Shown here: piece after piece, positions 30,864 through 33,656 of the stretch
Numbering within the stretch: position 1 is the stretch's first letter
Layout: every line of letters begins with the position of its first letter
Source: Treponema sp.
GTDB lineage: Bacteria > Spirochaetota > Spirochaetia > Treponematales > Treponemataceae
DNA length: 33,656 bases
Direction of reading: 5' to 3'
Assembly (NCBI GenBank): GCA_016294105.1
Contig: JAEDCN010000027.1
Span: 1 to 33,656, forward strand
Notes under the pieces: model-generated
Told to the model about the DNA's origin: nothing
Databases searched by the model: none
The model's input: only the letters and a program-made list of their open reading frames with translations
Program-made: the position numbers and the translations under genes

Positions 30864-32342
30864 GTGCTTTTTAGTTCAATAACTTTTTTAGTTTTCTTTT
30901 TTCCAGTGGTTTTACTGTTATATTATATGCTACCAAATTTAATATATCGTAATGCTGTTTTATTCTTTTCAAGTCTTTTGTTCTATGCTTGGGGTGAACC
31001 TGTTTACGTGTTTCTTATGCTTGCATCCATTGTCTTTAACTATAATATCGGTTTATGGTTAGGAAATAATACTGATAATTATGCGGGGGGGGGGTATAGA
31101 AAAAAGCTATTAGTATTGGGTATACTTATAAATATCGCGATTTTATTTTTATTCAAGTATCTTGGTTTTACTAGTAGGATTATTAATGTATTTCTAGAAG
31201 GGCTTAGAATCCCTCAACTTCATGTTTTAAATCTTATCATGCCAATAGGGATTTCGTTCTATACCTTTCAGGAAATCTCCTATCTAGTTGATGTTTATCG
31301 AAATCCAAAGCTTGCTCAAAAAAGTGTATTAAATTTGGGTTTGTATGTGGCATTTTTTCCTCAGCTTATAGCTGGTCCCATTGTTCGTTATCATGATATT
31401 AATGAACAAATTGAAAATCGAAAACATTCCCTTGTTCAATTTGCTGTTGGGTTGGAGCGATTTATTATCGGTTTGAGTAAAAAGGTATTATTAGCAAATA
31501 CCTATGCAAGTGTGTGTGATGTAATCTACTCCGCAAATTTTGCATCCTATGGAGCTTTTGTTGCGTGGGTTGCTGCACTTGCTTATTCATTACAAATCTA
31601 TTACGACTTTTCTGGATATTCAGATATGGCAATTGGATTGGCAAAACTTTTTGGATTTGATTTGCTAGAAAATTTCAATTATCCGTATGTAGCTACCTCT
31701 ATCAAGGATTTTTGGAAGCGATGGCATATTTCTCTTACCAATTTTTTTCGTGATTACGTATATATTCCCTTGGGAGGAAACCGCAAGGGTAAGCTCAGAA
31801 CAATTGTAAATCAATATATCGTTTTCTTTGTAACTGGTTTATGGCATGGAGCTGCCTTTAACTTTATTTTTTGGGGATTAGGTCATGGAACTTTGATGAC
31901 CATAGAAAATCTTTTTTCAAGGAAGACAGAAAATAGACAAACAAAATTAGTCGTTTTTCAGCATATTTTAAGAAGAATTGTAACGTTATTCTGTGTTTTA
32001 TTCCTGTGGGTCTTGTTTAGAACAGGTACAAAAGATTTTATTAAGTTGCTTCTAAAAATGCTTGGAGTAAATTACACTCAGTTTACTGGTACTTTTGTTC
32101 CTCTTTATGTTGATGAATTTATGATGATGCTCATTAATGGACGTTTTTATTTCTTTTTATTTTTAGGATGTATATTTGCATTTCCATGGTGGAGAAAATT
32201 TTCTCATATCTATGAAAATAAGAGATTCCTTTCAATTATAATTTTATTTTTAAAATATTTAGTTCTCTGTGTACTGTTTATTTTATGCTACGCTTCATTA
32301 GCAAGTAATTCTTATAATCCTTTTATCTATTTTAGATTTTAG
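30864..32342 (+). CDS. MBOAT-family O-acyltransferase (AlgI-like), with in-frame poly-G
   Basis: A 492-residue membrane protein with ~10-12 hydrophobic helices, transferring acyl groups (usually acetyl) across the membrane onto surface glycans. Family motifs: MPIGISFYTFQEISYLVD, FFPQLIAGPIVRY, DFSGYSDMAIGLA, FWKRWHISLTNFFRDYVYIPLGGN and the catalytic-His region GLWHGAAFNFIFWGLGHG. The GTG start has AGGAG six nt upstream. Codons 74-77 contain ten consecutive Gs (31085-31094), translating to Ala-Gly-Gly-Gly. The next gene encodes the usual AlgX/AlgJ-like partner. Confidence 0.92.
   Translation: MLFSSITFLVFFFPVVLLLYYMLPNLIYRNAVLFFSSLLFYAWGEPVYVFLMLASIVFNYNIGLWLGNNTDNYAGGGYRKKLLVLGILINIAILFLFKYLGFTSRIINVFLEGLRIPQLHVLNLIMPIGISFYTFQEISYLVDVYRNPKLAQKSVLNLGLYVAFFPQLIAGPIVRYHDINEQIENRKHSLVQFAVGLERFIIGLSKKVLLANTYASVCDVIYSANFASYGAFVAWVAALAYSLQIYYDFSGYSDMAIGLAKLFGFDLLENFNYPYVATSIKDFWKRWHISLTNFFRDYVYIPLGGNRKGKLRTIVNQYIVFFVTGLWHGAAFNFIFWGLGHGTLMTIENLFSRKTENRQTKLVVFQHILRRIVTLFCVLFLWVLFRTGTKDFIKLLLKMLGVNYTQFTGTFVPLYVDEFMMMLINGRFYFFLFLGCIFAFPWWRKFSHIYENKRFLSIIILFLKYLVLCVLFILCYASLASNSYNPFIYFRF
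31085..31094 (+). repeat. Homopolymeric G10 tract in the acyltransferase coding sequence
   Basis: Ten G residues in a gene otherwise very poor in G+C. With 11 G the frame hits TAG two codons after the tract; with 9 G it hits TAG six codons after GGT. Only the present length (modulo 3) is ON. Confidence 0.95.
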
Positions 32343-32380
32343 TTGATTTAATGTTTTTATATTATTTTAGGAGTATTAAG

Positions 32381-33487
32381 GTGGAAAAGAAAATATATTC
32401 AATATTTATAGTAATTTTTTTCGGGTTAGTATTAATTCCCATTATTACATTTGACGTAAAAGATGAGATTTCTACTCGAGAAAATAGAACCTTACAACCA
32501 TTCCCAAAATTATTTGTTGATGGTGAAGTCAATAATATTTTCTCTGATTTAAACAACTATTTTGAAGATAGATTTGGGGGACGTGAATATCTTATAAAAT
32601 TAAATAATTATATTAATTATGAATTACTAAAAGGGAGTTATATTAATCAAAAAGCGGTAAAAGGTAAGGAGAATTGGTGGTTCTATATTAATTCTTCAGA
32701 TGGTGATAATCGTTCTGATTTTTATAAAAAGAATTTGATGACAGCTCCCGAACTTGATGCATTTAGTTTATCTATAGAAAATACACTTAAATGGTGCAAT
32801 GCTCAAAATATTTCCTGCATTTTTCTTATTGGCCCAAATAAGCATTCTGTGTATTCTGAATTTTATCCATTTGAAAGACCTACGGGGCAAACGAGGGCAG
32901 ATCAACTAGTATCAGTTTTGGAAGATGCAGGAGCTTCATATATTTTCCCTAGGGATATTCTTATTTCAAAAAAATCCGAAATAGATATTCCTCTCTATTA
33001 TGAAACAGACACACACTGGAATCCCTTGGGTGCTTTTGTTGCTTATGAACAGCTTCTTAATATGCTGAAAGAAATGTTTCCAAATCAAAATTTTCCAGAA
33101 ATTCAGTATGATACAAAAATCGAATATAGTACCACGGCAGGAGACATTCTCCCCATGTTGGCTATTGAAAATAGTAAAAGTACTCAACCTAAACTAATTC
33201 CACAGGGGATAATGCAAGCGGAGTTGTATACATACATAAAAAATGACGGTGGGAATGGAGTTCACACAATGGGAGCTGATAAAACAGCTCCAAGAGCTTT
33301 GGTGTTTCGGGATTCATTTTTTACAGCATTAGAACCTTTTGTTTCACCTTTATTCTCTGAAACAGAATATATTTGGAAGAATTTTAGTGAAAGTGACAAA
33401 GAATATGTGCTGGAATATAAACCTGATATTATTATTTTTGAGAGTGTAGAAAGGCATTTACCTTCTATCTGCTCTGGAATTAAGTAG
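32381..33487 (+). CDS. AlgX/AlgJ-like SGNH acyltransferase partner
   Basis: A 368-residue exported protein: one N-terminal membrane anchor (YSIFIVIFFGLVLIPIITF), then an SGNH-like domain. TDTHWNPLGAF near residue 217 is the Asp-x-His-Trp signature of AlgX/AlgJ proteins, and VFRDSFF near 311 supplies the probable catalytic Ser. ENRTLQPFP and FEDRFGGRE are typical early motifs. It would accept acyl groups from the MBOAT protein and place them on a polysaccharide outside the membrane. GTG 32381 has AGGAG seven nt upstream and is preferred over ATG 32351. It shares the low G+C of its partner. Confidence 0.85.
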   Translation: MEKKIYSIFIVIFFGLVLIPIITFDVKDEISTRENRTLQPFPKLFVDGEVNNIFSDLNNYFEDRFGGREYLIKLNNYINYELLKGSYINQKAVKGKENWWFYINSSDGDNRSDFYKKNLMTAPELDAFSLSIENTLKWCNAQNISCIFLIGPNKHSVYSEFYPFERPTGQTRADQLVSVLEDAGASYIFPRDILISKKSEIDIPLYYETDTHWNPLGAFVAYEQLLNMLKEMFPNQNFPEIQYDTKIEYSTTAGDILPMLAIENSKSTQPKLIPQGIMQAELYTYIKNDGGNGVHTMGADKTAPRALVFRDSFFTALEPFVSPLFSETEYIWKNFSESDKEYVLEYKPDIIIFESVERHLPSICSGIK

Positions 33488-33488
33488 T

Positions 33489-33521
33489 ACCACTGCTTGG
33501 GAAGAGGTTTCTGCCCAGCTG
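33489..33521 (+). repeat. Direct repeat, copy 2 (ABC-F tail relic)
   Basis: 32 of 33 bases match 30779-30811. If read in the ABC-F frame it continues GCC CAG CTG TGA, so it would also end the protein at Ala-Gln-Leu. It lies 1 nt after the stop codon of the AlgX-like gene. Confidence 0.95.
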
Positions 33522-33534
33522 TGAGGGGGAGTTT

Positions 33535-33656
33535 CGGTGCTTGGCATCTACCGATGCTTTGCACCAGTCGGTGCTTGGCATCTACCGATGCTTTGCACTA
33601 GTCGGTGCTTGGCATCTACCGATGCTTTGCACCAGTCGGTGCTTTGCACCAGTCGG
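33535..33656. repeat. Tandem 17/34-bp hairpin repeats, running off the window
   Basis: 34-bp units start at 33535, 33569, 33603 and 33637; each is two related 17-mers, CGGTGCTTGGCATCTAC and CGATGCTTTGCACCAGT. The last unit skips one half. GGTGC-TTT-GCACC, GCACC-AGTC-GGTGC and GCATC-TACC-GATGC are perfect small hairpins that compete for the same arms. Unit length is not a multiple of three. Confidence 0.9.

Larger units (their letters stand above)
30812..33488 (+). other. AT-rich inserted cassette between direct repeats
   Basis: A ~2.7-kb segment holding the acyltransferase pair. It is visibly much richer in A+T than all flanking genes, has different codon use (many AAT, TTA, ATA), and is bounded by the 33-bp direct repeats. 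No integrase or transposase is inside. Confidence 0.7.

Noticed and set aside
33535..33656. CRISPR array
   Set aside because: Units are directly adjacent with no unique spacers, and no cas gene is present.

Overview
The window looks like a chromosomal segment of a host-associated Treponema (Spirochaetes). No rRNA marker is present, so this rests on gene types that recur in that genus: an omptin-like outer-membrane protease, a secreted SUMF1-fold protein, a DUF6273 fragment, an Rpn-type nuclease, an mraY gene followed by an SH3-domain lipoprotein, and many strong TATACT-type -10 boxes. Most genes have roughly balanced base composition by eye; the last ~2.7 kb of coding sequence is strikingly AT-rich.

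Layout. 1-150: the 3' end of a gene encoding 9-residue tandem repeats. 164-1968 (-): omptin-like protease and an RluA-type pseudouridine synthase. 2186-4003 (+): HisC-like aminotransferase and a phosphoesterase. 4006-6353 (-): SUMF1-fold exported protein, and CorA preceded by a previously unlabelled 51-codon upstream ORF. 6473-7976 (+): lipoprotein and second phosphoesterase. 8096-9563 (-): polar amino-acid ABC permease and ATPase, without a binding protein. 9787-11541: alpha/beta hydrolase (+) whose 3' end overlaps an Rpn nuclease (-). 11651-13011: a decay zone with a deleted IS3-family element, a truncated DUF6273 gene, nested hairpins, a terminator and a ~257-bp imperfect inverted repeat.

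13079-19940 (+) reads like one long transcription unit: valS, an HD phosphohydrolase, kdgK, the KDPG aldolase gene, an Lrp/AsnC regulator and an aminotransferase. The two kdg enzymes turn 2-keto-3-deoxygluconate into pyruvate and glyceraldehyde-3-phosphate. The regulator-aminotransferase pair resembles alanine transaminase pairs of other bacteria, so the unit may couple pyruvate supply to alanine and valine metabolism (inference). 19979-22111 (-) is a chemoreceptor. 22266-30820 (+): a three-domain ECF transporter fusion (two ATPases plus EcfT in one chain), purH, mraY, an SH3 lipoprotein and an ABC-F ATPase.

The most interesting region is 30779-33656. An AT-rich pair, an MBOAT O-acyltransferase and an AlgX/AlgJ-like SGNH protein, sits directly behind the ABC-F gene and is bounded by a 33-bp direct repeat (one mismatch) of the 3' end of that gene. 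The acyltransferase contains ten consecutive G residues in its coding sequence; gain or loss of one G brings an in-frame stop almost at once. Together this looks like a recently acquired, phase-variable surface-glycan O-acylation cassette. It abuts tandem 17/34-bp hairpin repeats that run off the window.

Several start codons are corrected here using promoters and ribosome-binding sites (hisC, corA, the ABC permease, the hydrolase, the HD protein, the Lrp regulator, purH and the AlgX-like gene). Four genes have a -10 box only 6-8 nt before the start codon and no Shine-Dalgarno, suggesting leaderless mRNAs.
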